A stretch of DNA of 62,527 nucleotides, taken from the NCBI GenBank assembly GCA_003427395.1, contig BFEA01000300.1:808532-871058 (forward strand), written 5' to 3'. The notes beneath the pieces are model-generated. The model ran no database searches, was not told where the DNA came from, and was given only the letters and a program-made list of their open reading frames with translations. Below, in pieces: positions 1-10,989 of this stretch; positions within the stretch are counted from its first letter, which is position 1, and every line of letters starts with the position of its first letter. Both the position numbers and the translations under genes were made by a program. Origin of the DNA: Chara braunii (lineage: Eukaryota > Streptophyta > Charophyceae > Charales > Characeae).

Positions 1-107
1 GGGGCGAAGGTCGGCGGGGGGGGGGCACAAGGAGGCCCGCTCTTCCCCCCTCCCTTTTTTTCCTGTTTTATTTTTTAATCAATCAATCAATCAATCAATC
101 AGTTATC

Positions 108-144
<37 letters not shown>

Positions 145-1261
145 GCGACGGCAGCGCGGGGGGAGGGTCGCAAGAAGGGTTAATAGAAAAAATACATTCG
201 CTGATTCTCCCATTTTCCGACGAACAGACCTTCGATTTCCCCTTTTCAATGATCTTCCCCCGTTGTTTTCCTCTGTTTCATCTTCACCCCGGTCCACGCT
301 CTCGGCTCTCCCAAGCCCCCCAAAAAAAATACCAACCGTGGCCCCCAACCCCCTCCCCTCTCCTTGAATTTTTCTTCAGCATTTCAGACTGCTGGGGCGA
401 GGTCCTACTGGCAACGACGACTGGATCTAATGCCTGAATCTGGACGGTTTTGTCGATAGATGCACAAAATTGCGATTGATCGGCATCCCTACATCTCTTC
501 GTAAAAGACATCTAGATTCAGACTCTTAATCGAATGCTGTTTGCTACCGTTGCGGCGCTTTCCATTTTTTTCTTTTCTTTTTTTTTTTGTTTTGTCTTTT
601 TTTGAAAGAGAATTTTTTGCTGCTTCTCTCAAAAAAAGAGGGGGGGGGGAAAAGAACAGAAATGAGAAAATCAAAGAAGACTGAATAATTCACTACTGTC
701 CATCTCAGTTTCCGCATGCCGGCGCTCCTGTCTGTCGCAATTGCTGCAAACTATCCTCCCGCACACAAAAAAACATCACACCCCTTCCCCTGAAACTCCC
801 ACGATAACCATGCCCCAATTCCTTGCCACATCACAGGTGACAACACTGATTAAAGTGTGTACTGGCAAATTGCTGCCTGCACTGAGCCGGCCCGCGGACA
901 CATCCTACTGTCTTTGCCCTAGCTTACCCAAGGCTAGGCAGAACTCAGACTAGCCGGAGCGACTTATATCCCTACCCCACCCAAGAGCTAAGCCATGCGT
1001 GAGTAGACCCCGTCATATACCTGACAGACGCCCCCAGCCCAGTATCGTAGTTGTGTGCATGTGTGTGTGGCCTGAGGCTTTGTATGTTTGTATGAGCCCA
1101 TAGGGCCACGTGTTTTGTGTCTGCCCGAAGGCTATGTGTGCTCTGTGTAACTGTATAGCGAGATGTGTGTGCCCGAAGGCCAGATATGTGCATATGTAGA
1201 GGGAACTATGTGCTCGTTTGAAGAGATGACACGCCAAACTGGACAAGAAACCTCCCCAAAG
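1..1261. other. Low-complexity, no gene recognised
   Basis: Holds an inverted tetranucleotide repeat at 77-134, a T-rich stretch at 560-610, and a degenerate repeat about 1059-1195 in which GTGTG and GCCCGAAGGC-like blocks recur. No coding region recognised. Confidence 0.6.
77..134. repeat. Inverted tetranucleotide microsatellite (hairpin)
   Basis: An AATC array (77-101) is followed by an 8-base spacer and its exact 25-base reverse complement, a GATT array (110-134), which continues a few bases further. The result is a perfect stem. Such a strand switch inside a microsatellite may be real or an assembly join. Confidence 0.85.
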
Positions 1262-1335
1262 TCCCAAGCCAGACTCGAACCTGTGATCTATGACATTTAA
1301 CCTGAAGACTCTACCATTTGAGCGACAATCGCAAA
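1262..1335 (-). mobile_element. tRNA-like SINE head, minus strand
   Basis: Read on the minus strand, GTCGCTCAAATGGTAGAGTC (1326-1307) resembles a Pol III box A and GGTTCGAGTCT (1281-1271) a box B, at tRNA-like spacing. The sequence does not fold into a convincing intact tRNA, so a tRNA-derived retroposon or pseudo-tRNA is more likely. Confidence 0.5.
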
Positions 1336-1521
1336 CGGCCCGTGTATGATATGCCAGACTGGGGATATCAACAGAACAACCACGAGCAACAGCCACAAGC
1401 AACAGCCACAAGCAGCCCACGCAGTATCAGGACCCGACATACAACACCATGGATAACCCTTGGGTGGTGCGCAGGCAGTGTCTGTATAAGCTTACCGTGC
1501 ATCAGCCCAAGGCTGTCCCTA

Positions 1522-1569
1522 TGCACGGAGGAGGACTTAGGCCCAGACGTACGGAATCCATACTACTGT
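1522..1569 (+). repeat. 5'-truncated copy of the SINE body
   Basis: A block beginning TGCACGGAGGAGGACTTAGG and ending at TACTACTGT is repeated almost exactly at 1846-1893, where it follows a tRNA-like head. Here the head is missing. Confidence 0.7.
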
Positions 1570-1777
1570 GGAAGCGCCCGTGCACCGCGGGCATTGATAA
1601 GTCCCGTCTGTGTGAGCGGGTAAGAGTACCAGCGGGGGTTACGTGCTGACTACAGAGGGAAGTGTACGAGAATTGCCGTGTCCGTGGGTGTTGTGTGTGG
1701 TGTGTGTTGAGTTGGACACTACAGCCTTGCAGGGGTGGGGTGGATATCACGACCGGTATGATTCCACTTTTGAACAC

Positions 1778-1900
1778 CGTGTCCTGGCCGTAGTGGTTAA
1801 GAGACTTGGCTCTTGAGGCCGAGGTCGCCGGTTCGAATCTGTGCTTGCACGGAGGAGGACTTAGGCCCAGACGTACGGAATCTATACTACTGTCCCTATG
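1778..1900 (+). mobile_element. tRNA-derived SINE with intact box A and box B
   Basis: TGGCCGTAGTGG (1785-1796) fits Pol III box A and GGTTCGAATCT (1830-1840) box B. The stem TTGGC/GGCCGA between them resembles an anticodon arm. The body after the head matches the copy at 1522-1569. No A-tail or target duplication could be fixed, and the family is not identified. Confidence 0.6.
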
Positions 1901-2094
1901 CGAAAACATGTTGAAACAGTTGAAACTTAAAAGTTAAAACAATTAAAGAACAGTTAAAAAGACACAAGGCTATGAAAGGCAGTTATTGGGGAAAGGAAAC
2001 ACAAGCTTCGTGTACTGAGAACTGGGCTCAGCGTTCCTTTGAGATAGGTAGGACTCTTAGGAGACAGTTTGGAGACAGTTTTTTTTTTACCCCT

Positions 2095-2650
2095 AGGGGA
2101 CACCTCCATAAGTGATAAAGGATTGGGGGGGGGAAGGGTCCGGGAAATCCATCGCCGGTCTTAGGGGAATGCCAGGGTCTATTGCGGTCCAGTCCCGAAA
2201 GGACAGCTTGTAGTCTCTGGGCACCTCTTCCCCTGCCTCCCCACCCTCTCCGTGGGGGTTATCCCCCTGACCAAGATACGCCTGCCATCCTTCCCCCCCT
2301 CCTTCCTCCCAACCATTCCTCGCAGAAACGTGTGATTATTTTAGCAATGTCTTTCCTGGTGTGCACAAAGCACATTCGCTGTCTGGCCCCCTGCCACTGG
2401 TTAGTGTTCTCTGCTTGTAGCCTTGTACCACTTGCCTGACCACCTCAGTTACCTCCCCCTCCTCCACCCGTGCCCCCCTAATTTCCAGGATGCATCTTTT
2501 CCACCATATCACCCAGAGGACGGCTCGTCTGCCCACCCAGAAGAGGTTTCTCGTCAGCGGGTCATTCGGGCACTGTGGCCAGTGGTCCGTTAGTATCACC
2601 CTCCAGTCCCATGGCCAGTCCGTGCTGGGGACCTTCTGCCGCCATACCCT
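2095..2650 (-). mobile_element. LINE fragment, copy 1 (C-terminal coding part)
   Basis: The minus strand codes a WPWDWR segment, a VGRRAVLWVIW segment and, at 2110-2205, DYKLSFRDWTAIDPGIPLRP then DFPDP. Each aligns with copy 3 (WPWDWRAIL, IGRRSIMWAIW, FRDWTMVD, SDFPDPFPP). It lies immediately below the poly(A) end of copy 2. Its own 3' end is not preserved. Frame breaks make it a pseudogene. Confidence 0.75.
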
Positions 2651-2985
2651 TTTTTTTTTTCTTTTTTTTTTAATATCGCCCCCACCAGTGTTAGTGGTGC
2701 TGATAAGAGCAGACACCACTAGCACCTGGGGAGAGGCTCCATCTATTGGTGGGGAGCATCACCTGCTGGAAAGCGGGTCCAGCGCCCCATTTACTGACTG
2801 AATTTAGAGTACATTAGAGAAACAATTGTGGGAGGTTCCTGCCAGCATTGATTACCCTGGAAACCCAGGGGATTGACTGAGCAGGGCATGAAAAAGAAAA
2901 GGGAGAGGGGAGAACCTCTTCGCCCAGAACCGGGTGCCAGATACTTGCAGCTACACACTAGTTCCTCCCTCCCCCTATCAGCCCC
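2651..2985 (-). repeat. LINE copy 2 3' UTR: two stem-loops and A-tail
   Basis: This block shares most of its sequence with 5138-5480. It contains a stem pairing 2688-2699 with 2714-2725 (GTGTTAGTGGTG / CACCACTAGCAC) and a second stem GCTGGA...TCCAGC at 2765-2783. It ends in a long T-run on the plus strand, the poly(A) tail of the minus-strand element. In both copies it follows LINE coding sequence, so it is read as the LINE 3' UTR. A SINE sharing the LINE tail is the alternative. Confidence 0.7.
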
Positions 2986-3960
2986 AGCCCCAACTGGCAA
3001 TTCCTTATAATGTCTGGCAATGTAGTTAACTGGCTCCCCTCCTTTTTAAGATACATATGTCAGGCCCCGCCCTAGCCTCTCTTCCTTTGTCCCATGCCTG
3101 CTCCACCTTCCCTCTCTAGCTCCCGGACCATCTCAAATCCACCAGACTGTTGGTCGGGGGGGGGGAAGGGGTCAGGTAAGTCATCCGCTGGTCTCATTGG
3201 AATTGAGGGGTCCACCTTGGTCCACTCGTGGAAAATCAGTCGATAGTCTTTGCTCAACCCTTCCTCCTCTTGGTCCCTCCCTGTATTCCTTTCCACCCTC
3301 CCTATCTGCCGTCATGTCCTATCCCACCATCGCCACAATAATACTGACGAAGGGCACTGCAGAAAAAGGTGCTCTATTGTCTCAATCCTTTTTTGCGAAG
3401 GGTAGCTCCATAAACATTTCATGCACCAGGGCAGCGCCCATCCCTGTTGCTACAGCCTGGTGTGATCGATCAGCCAGTCGCTTGTCGGATTGCATCGGTG
3501 GGCCACCTGCCACTGTAGTGACGAGATCTTGGCTGGGTGCAGTTTGGATTCACAAAACCACCAGATGGGACGCAGGTTGCTTCGATCCACATCGAGGTGA
3601 CGCTGCCATCTGTTGCAGATTGTGTCCCGCAGCTCTCTTCTGGATCTCAGCATGCGGTAGGCCTTTTTGACCTTCATATACGCAAGTCTCAGGGGTCGTT
3701 GTGCAGTCCTTGCTCTCCTTCCCCCTGTCCCCCTCAGATTCCACTGCCATTTTTCCCTAGGGTCGCTGGGCAGGTCCACTATTGTTTCAACACTTCTGTT
3801 AGTCTCGCGCCACGGTTTAATAAATATTGAGTGGCAGCATCAAGGAAGGCCCTCTGTTCCCCCCCGATCAGCATGACCCTGATACGAAAAACCTCCACCT
3901 TGCGGACCCAGAAGAAGAACTGCCTACTGCCTATCGGTACATCCTCCCTGGCCAGCATGA
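2651..3960 (-). mobile_element. LINE fragment, copy 2, with 3' UTR and poly(A)
   Basis: From high to low coordinates: a linker segment; a region similar to copy 3 near 6300-6560 (RPIWWFCESKLHPAKISS beside RPIRWFTLTRSGPAKLAS); a zf-RVT-like segment TIEHLFLQCPSSVLLWRWW near 3310-3400; then directly the C-terminal DYRLIFHEWTKVDPSIPMRP. The part between these two present in copies 1 and 3 is deleted. It is followed by a 3' UTR with two stem-loops and an A-tail (T-run 2651-2671 on plus). Confidence 0.75.
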
Positions 3961-5137
3961 GTCAGATATGATTTTCTGATGTTATTTTTTGACTTCCTTG
4001 AGATGCAAGGAATATGAGTGAGAGCAATAGACGGAAAATCCAGGTTGCAGAATCACGAAGTAGTCCAGATAGTCAAGTACCAAGCAGAGAGCACAATGCA
4101 CCCAGATACCATCCAAATAAGACCAATACGATGGACTCGTATGCCAATGCAGACATTCCTGGTCACACCAACACAGTATCCAATGTCGTACCTAGTACCT
4201 TTAGTCCGGCGCCCAGCGCCGAGCCTACACTACTCAGTCTACCTACACCTATCTACGTTCATGCAACTTGATCGAGTCGGAGTTGAAGACCAATGTACGC
4301 GACATCATCACCAATGCTGACCGGCAGCATACACCAGGTACGTTGTCTCTTCTCCCCTCGTCACCCCTCGACTCCCCACTTCATGCACCTCCTACCCGAA
4401 GACCACCATCGCCATCACCTGCCACCCGCACGTTCAACCCGGCTATGGCCGCCATGCGCCCACTGCCAATGGAGTGCCCTCACACCTCTCTGCGCCGGCG
4501 TGCGCCCTGGCCTGGCCGCATAATGCAGCTTCGCATGGCGTAGCAGCAGCGTGGCCGCATTGCCTGCTCAGGCCAGAATGCCTGAGCCTAGGCAGGACAC
4601 CTTCCTTTATGGAAAGTGCGGCCTGTCTGCCTGCGTGGGCCTGGCTGGGGAAGTTTCCAGTAGCTTCCAGTCGGGCCCCAGTGTCTGCGCCCAGGGCCAC
4701 CTCTGCTGTTAAGGGCCTGGGGCCCTTACAGTTGGGCACGTCCAGGCAGCCGTCTAGGCTCCAAGTTTTTTCTCATTGGCTCGTGGAGGTTGTGTGACGA
4801 CAATGCTGCTTTCTCATTCGTCCGCGGCGACTGTGTGATGTGTCGGCCTCCCACTGTGTGTGCCCAGGGCGCAACCAACCGAGGCCCTGGGCCCAACTGT
4901 GCAGCGCAGCTGTTGCTTCTGGAGGGAGCCAGGAAAGGCTCACGTTGCTTTGCAACCAACTGGCGTGCTGTAACTGTCTGATACCCCACATATGAAAAAT
5001 GTCAGAAAAAGGCCTCTCGTGGGTATTCAGGCCCCGCCTTCACTTAGGGCGGGCATGGGGCTTGCTGGGGACCGCAGCCCAAAACACTTGCATGTCTGAT
5101 AAGGGCCCCGCGAGGGCTCATTCCTAGCACAAAGTTC
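3961..5137. other. Between LINE copies, no gene recognised
   Basis: No coding similarity seen. Contains GC-rich hairpins such as GCCCAGGGC...GCCCTGGGC at about 4862-4895. Possibly unrecognised transposon DNA. Confidence 0.5.
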
Positions 5138-5480
5138 TTTTTTTTTCCTTTTTTTTTTTAAACACGCCCCCACCAGTGCTAGTGGTGCTGATACGAGCAG
5201 ACACCGCTAGCACCTGGGGGGAGGCTCCATTTATTGGTGGGGAGCAACACCTGCTGGAAAACGGGTCCAGCGTCCCATACATGGACAGAATTCAGAACAT
5301 ATCAGGAAAACACATGCAGGATATTCCGACCATCATTGATTACCCTGGGATCCAGGGGATTGACTGCAGGATGAGGGGGAGGGGGGGGGGAGAGGGGGAG
5401 GAGTGCTCTTCACCCTGAACCAGGCGCCAGACACCTGCTGCTACACACTGGTTCCTCCCTCCCCCTACTTTTGAGATACT
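5138..5480 (-). repeat. LINE copy 3 3' UTR: two stem-loops and A-tail
   Basis: Same structure as 2651-2985: stem 5176-5187 with 5202-5213 (GTGCTAGTGGTG / CACCGCTAGCAC, one non-canonical pair in RNA), stem GCTGGA...TCCAGC at 5253-5271, and an A-tail seen as a T-run at 5138-5159. It starts right after the LINE stop near 5504. Confidence 0.75.
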
Positions 5481-5503
5481 CTTTTTTGATGCTGCTGACC
5501 TGC

Positions 5504-6300
5504 TCACACCGCTCCGTACCATTGCATGTCCACTATGGTCAGCTGATGGGGAGGGAAGGGATCGGGAAAGTCCGAGGGTGACCGCAATGGGATCCTTTGA
5601 TCCACCATTGTCCAATCTCTGAAGCAGATGTGATAGTCTCTCTTGATCGTCCCCTGGTTGTCTTCCTCGATACCTTCATTACCTTCCTGGGCGCAAACAC
5701 CATCCCACTTGATGAAGGCGATCCGGCCCCTGTTGTCGCTGCCCAGCCAGTCCCCTGAAAATTGTTGAATTATCTGTTTTATATCTTTGTGTGTCTCAAA
5801 CAGATCCAGCTGATTTTTAGCTTTCGGCCATTGTGCCATGAGATCTTGGTGTACATATTGTTTGACCATGTCCGTCATTTCCTCCCCGGCTATGCGGACC
5901 CCCTCCATGGCATGTATACAGTGTCTCCTCCATATGGCCCACATAATGGATCTCCTCCCTATCTTGAATATGTTGTTTTCGAAGGTACTGCCTGAGGGGG
6001 AAGTCCATGTCTCGCATAGAATCGCCCTCCAGTCCCATGGCCAGGTAGAGTCGGTGTCCAACAGGTACCAGATTTTGTCCCACCATCGCCATGTAAGGAC
6101 AGCCCCCGGACACTGCAAGGATATGTGTTCAATTGTTTTCGGGATTTTGCGGTAGAGGAACACCTTATGGCACGACTTCCACCATGGGAGCGTCAGACCT
6201 TTTTGTTCCAGGTATGTGCAATCTAATAGTCAGTTATTGGTGGGGAGGCAGCGGTGCTCTATCTGTCACTGCAGCGAGGCCAACTTTGCAGGCCCGGACC
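5504..6300 (-). pseudogene. LINE C-terminal part with zf-RVT-like motif
   Basis: An open stretch of about 219 codons (5504-6163) starting at FLYRKIPKTIEHI and running through CPGAVLTWRWW, STWPWDWRAIL, FKIGRRSIMWAIW to DFPDPFPPHQ. The RKIPKTIEHISLQCP segment resembles the Cys/His region seen downstream of RT in plant LINE proteins. The upstream part of the same protein continues in other frames (6266-6634). Confidence 0.75.
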
Positions 6301-7568
6301 GCGTGAGGGTGAACCACCGAATGGGGCGGATGACGTAAACCCCCACATTCAAATGAGACTTCCAACGGTTTTTCACGATGTCTTTCAAGTTTACTCTGGG
6401 GTGTAGTAAACGGTACGTGGTCTTCGCAGACAAGTTTGGAAGCATTACATTCTTAGTCGCCCGGGTTCTTCGCGCGGGGGGCCACTGCCACTCCTCAGGG
6501 TCAAAGGGGAGATTTGCAAGACAGGTCTCTGGCCGGTGTGCTATCCAATTTTCCTTATTTTGTAGCACCCGGATCCTGTGCAGGTCAGCATTCCGCCACC
6601 ATCTCATCACGTCTAGGGTGTATGTGGATAGCACATTGTCTATTCCTTTGTAGAAGAGATTAACGAGTGTTTCATCTGCACGTACTTCTACGACGCTCCC
6701 TACACTCTCCTAGTCTCCCGGAGCGGCTACCCAATCCCCTTCCACTAGCCTTGGACCCTTGCGCAAAATGCGCACCCAATCCATGGGGATTGCAAAGACC
6801 AGTTGTTCCAGGTCCCTTTCTATGTTGTGACAGTGTTTCAGTAATGTCCTCAGCTGTGGTGCCGTTTTCCAGTCTTTGTTTTCTAAATCCCAGATGTCTT
6901 TAACTCTAATTATGCCTTTCCTGACCCAGCTGTTCCAGGGGGAGTTCGAACTGCAGTATATCCTTCCATTCCGGCCCATTCCCAAACAGGGGTTGTCTAG
7001 CCACGTCCTCCCACTTGGTTGGCCAAAGTTTATCTGGTAACGGGAGTTGGCGCCAAGCTCTCAAGCAGCAGATCCAAAAATCGTCCTTGGCAAGGTTGCC
7101 ACAGATTGCGCCCCGACTCGAGGTCTGGTCAGTACGGGAGCATCGTGGTATAGACTAGAAGCAATCTTCCATCCAGGTTGGGGGGTCAACGGTTTGCAGT
7201 GCTTGTGGGGCTAGTCGAGCGATCTGTTCCAGCGCCAGGGCGTACCAAGGAAGGTCCCGTGTGAGCACCAACCTCTTAATCCATCGTACCATTAACGTTG
7301 TGGTCTGAGTACCGGGATCCAAAATCCCCAAGCCCCCTTTAGCTTTGGGTTGGATAACCGATAATCAGGCCACCCTGTTGATAACGTTCGAAAGCTCGTT
7401 GTTGCCTCTCCACAACAGGGATGTTATTTGACGCCTGAGCGACCACACTGCATCCTTGCTAAGTGCCCATACTGCAGACTTGCACCATAGAGTGGCTATC
7501 ACAACGCTATTGATCACTGACGCCCTACCAATCAAGGAGGTGTTGATCATTCCGGCGCACCAGCTTCT

Positions 7569-8305
7569 CTAGCGTGGGTTTACGAATCCAATCGTCGCTC
7601 GACGCAGTCTTCCTGTTGTTGTTAACATAATTCCTAACACTCTCATCAGGGCCGATTCCGGGAGCCATTTAACCCGGGGCAGCTCTGGGGGGTGCACCCC
7701 TTGGTGGTGGATCCACCACCCCATGGTTTTGTTACCCCAAATGACTGCCATGTCTGAGACTGTTGTGAACTTATCAAAGAGTTGTCTGATCTCTTCCATG
7801 TTTTCGATGGTAGCGTCCACCATAAGCGTCAGATCATCTGCAAACTTCGAACAGATGGGGATTGTTTCTTCGGGGATGGTCGAGATTTGCAGCTTCTTTA
7901 GATCTTTGTTTGCACGAAGGTTTGTTGCCATCGCCCCCATCACAATTATAAACAAAAAAGGATCAGCCGGTTAGCCAAGGTTTTTGCCAACATCTTATAA
8001 ACGATAGTAAGTAACGTTATAGGGTGGTAGTTTCTGATATCCATCATATCTCCTTTTTGTACAGCGAAGTGAGGATACCTTGCCCCACCAACTCCCCCAT
8101 ATTTCCCGTCTCCTAGACAAGACGATGAAACTCCATGAGGTATGGGGCCATTTGGGGCCAGAAGGTCTCCCAAAACTCTTTGGGGAGACCGTTCGCGGCC
8201 GGTTTTTTTTTCCTCATCCATCTGCATCATTGCTAACCAGATTTTCTCTTTGGATAGGGTTTGGTCCAGATTCATTTTTTGCCGGTCTGTCAGGGATTTT
8301 GTCAT
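7569..8305 (-). pseudogene. LINE reverse transcriptase, internally deleted
   Basis: The upstream piece (7946-8305) holds DIRNYHPITLLTIVYKMLAK then TLANRL. The downstream piece (7569-7955) starts FIIVMGAMATNLRAN and holds FADDLTLMV. At about 7963-7975 the two are fused directly with a frame change. About 100 residues normally found here, including the FDKAFD-type first catalytic aspartate and the QGCPLSP motif, are missing, so no active enzyme is possible. Confidence 0.8.
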
Positions 8306-9076
8306 TGGGTTTGAAAATTATGCAATTTCCTTCTCTCTGACATCTTTCTCTTGTTGGCCACACCTTGAGGTAAACAAGTCCTTGTAAAAGGATTTTGCTA
8401 TATGCGTGCATTGAGGAGTAGAAGTGACCATGTCTTTGTGTCCCGACTGCGGGTTGTATAACGCTTATATCTTTGTTCTGCGCATGCGTGCACGGGCCAT
8501 ACTGATTTTTTTTTTTTTCATGGCACCTTCCTTTTGATGACGTGTCATTCACCCTCTAATACGTATACCCTCCCACCATTGTGAGGCAAGAGTTTGGAGA
8601 GTGTAGGACTTTCATCTCTGAATGTTCTTCCAGTTGTGTGTATGGGTTGCTGTCTACGTTGTTTTCTAAATTATTTGCCCCATCCTGTTGCTCAAGTCGC
8701 TGCAGTTGTTGGTGAATATTCATTTCCTGCTGATAGCTTCTGACCACAAGTTGTTTTGAATATTCTTGGCATTTCTTCCCCAAGTAAAAGAGACCGTTAT
8801 TGAATCAGTTAATCTACCGTGAAATATATTGTTTCTGTGTGTGTCAAAATGTACCTTTAGAATGATTTGCGATGCAAGATGGATACGTTGAGTTTGTAGA
8901 AACCGTTTCCGTGGTTGGGCTTCTTTTGGAATGATAAGACCACTATACACATCTTGTGGTCAAGACCCGGATATGGACTGGCCGACAGTATCGCTGCCAA
9001 CAACAATGCTCCGACCAGGTCTTCCACGAGAAAGATTTAGTCAATCATGGATCTCGACTAACCGTTGGACCCAGTC

Positions 9077-9640
9077 TTACGTAGGCAACAATAGAACCTC
9101 GTGTCCGGGTTTGAGTCTCCGGAATGAGTCGAATATATTTAATGAAAGACTTAAGTATCTTATCATCCGTTCATCCTCCTCTTTATACATTGGGGTGGGG
9201 AAGGGGGTCTTCCATCTATCCATCCACCGGTCCAGGGCCACGTTGTAGTGCCCCGCTATATTGATCGGGACTCCATCCGGAACCTGCGTATTGATTTGCT
9301 CAAAAAAAGGTTTTCTCTCACTTATGGTGTTGGGGGCATAAACGCACGGAATATATACGATCTCCTGCTCCAACGTGACCAGAATTGACACCCATTTGCC
9401 CCCTTCCTGGACCACCACCCAATGCACCGGGTCTGCACGGGATTCGGGAGGGATTCAAATGACCACCCCCGCACTCCCAGGTTTAGGGGCATGGGCTCCG
9501 AAGGCTTTGTATGGCTAGATCATTTTGTGGATGCGGTTGTGTTCCAGGGAGTCCATCAGATGAGTTTCTTGAATGCACACTACATCCGACCAGTCTCTGC
9601 CCCCCACCCCTCTCATCAAATCCCATATTGCATTTTTCTT
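9077..9640 (-). pseudogene. LINE APE-like endonuclease domain, decayed
   Basis: Contains QETHL with its metal-binding Glu, then VYAPNTISE and IAGHYNVALDRW. The last corresponds to the usual GDFN motif, with the conserved Asp changed to His. One or more frame breaks separate the two halves. Confidence 0.75.
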
Positions 9641-10190
9641 GTTAGTTTTTCACGAGGTCAGGCTGCAGGTCAAGATCCGTTGCCCGGCGGCATTGGTTTC
9701 AGATACGGTCCTTCCCATATACGGCTCTGACGGGGTCCATTCCGATCATGGCAGTTGGTTTTTCATAGTCGAGTCCACGACAGCTGTTCCAAGTCCCAGT
9801 CCATGGCACCCGCCCGGAGGCCCAGTCTGAGAAGGGCACATAGGCACTTCTGGACGTCCTGTTCTGTCCAGATCTCACTGGACCTGATCCTAATTGTCTG
9901 CAGGTCCAGCAGTTGGGCAACTGTATGCCATCTCAGGACCGCTTCTTTGGCCGGGTCGTAGCGGATAAAAATTTTCTATGCAAGCTTCGGTCAGGTTCGG
10001 TTGTCACAAAGGCTGTAGCTTGCGCCCCCGGTGGCATAGATTCAGCAATGTGTGTTTCCAGTTGTAATCGCAAGATCCCGGTTGCCGCCACCGAATGGCC
10101 GCACTGTGTGTCCGCCCAGAAGGAGGACCAACCCTGCATCATAACCCCCCCTAATTGCCGTTCTCGCCATCAGAAAAAAAATTCCTTTCC

Positions 10191-10219
10191 ATGATTCCTG
10201 ATCAGTGATCAGGAATCAT
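10191..10219. repeat. Perfect 29-base palindrome
   Basis: ATGATTCCTGATCA and its reverse complement flank one central G. A near copy (TGATCACTGATCAGGAATCATTTCT) recurs at about 10257, and the neighbouring CGCCATGGTCA block is also repeated. Possibly the end of a small inverted-repeat element. Confidence 0.8.
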
Positions 10220-10410
10220 TTCTTGAGGCCGCCATGGTCAAAAAGTCCAGTGGTCACTGATCACTGATCAGGAATCATTTCTCAAGGTCGCCATGGTCAC
10301 AATTTTGATGATTCTTGGGTTTCCATCGCCCACTCTATTTCAAAGGGGAAAGAAAAAAAGGAAAACCATAAATTTGCAAGTCCTCTATCCCAGTCCTGGC
10401 GAGAGAACCA

Positions 10411-10776
10411 CCAGGATTGAGCATTTGTGAGTGTCCGGGCGCTCCAATCCAGTGGTGGGGACCAGCACCTGCTCGAAATTGTGATCAAGAGCCCGCGGGC
10501 GCCTGCTCAAAATTGTAATCAAGGGCTCGCCGAGCAGCCCTTGATCACAATCATTTTACCCAGCATGCCTGTGGGCCGTCTATATTAGTACAACCAGGAT
10601 TGAGTGTTTGCGAGTGTCCTGGCGCTCCGATCTAATGGTGGGGACCAGCACCTGCTCGACATTGTGATCAAGGGTCTGTGGACACCTGTTCGGAATTGCA
10701 ATCAAGGGCTCGCCAAGCAGCCCTTGATCACAATCATTTTGCCAAGCAGGCCTGTGGGCCGTCTATGTTAGTACGA
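10411..10776. repeat. Tandem repeat, two units of 183 bp, with internal hairpin
   Basis: Units start at 10411 and 10594 (CCAGGATTGAG) and end after GGCCGTCTATRTTAGTA. Each contains an inverted repeat around ATCAAGGGCTCGC / AGCAGCCCTTGAT that would form a stem, and a GGTGGGGACCAGCACCTGCT block resembling the LINE 3' UTR. Confidence 0.85.
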
Positions 10777-10989
10777 TGGTTTTCGACCTTCGGTGTTGTT
10801 TGGTGGGATGGCTTTGCTAAGACTCAAGGACTGTTCGCGGATTTCACGGCCTTGGCCATACTTTGTCATGGGCGCTCCGGTGGGCTGTTTTGAGGACCGG
10901 CATCTGGACGCCTTCGACGAATAATGCTTTGGCTTGCCTTTTGTGGTAGTATGAGACACGGCTATGTGCAGTGTCGCTTTTTTTTGTGA

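Larger units (their letters stand above)
5138..10190 (-). mobile_element. LINE (L1-like non-LTR retrotransposon), copy 3, inactive
   Basis: Read on the minus strand from about 10190: an N-terminal region (9700-10190); an APE-type endonuclease with VCIQETHL (near 9557-9571) and VYAPN; a long linker (8310-9070); a reverse transcriptase start DIRNYHPITLLTIVYKMLAK; the RT motif C SKFADDLTLMVDA (FADD at 7833-7844); thumb and connection; GGLGILDPGT (about 7305-7340); a zf-RVT-like EHISLQCPGAVL with WRWWDKIW (about 6070-6150); the C-terminal SDFPDPFPP; then the 3' UTR and A-tail. Frames shift repeatedly. The segment between RT fingers and PFLFIIV, with the first catalytic Asp, is deleted. Plant L1-type LINEs encode exactly this domain order. 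The 5' end is approximate. Confidence 0.85.
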
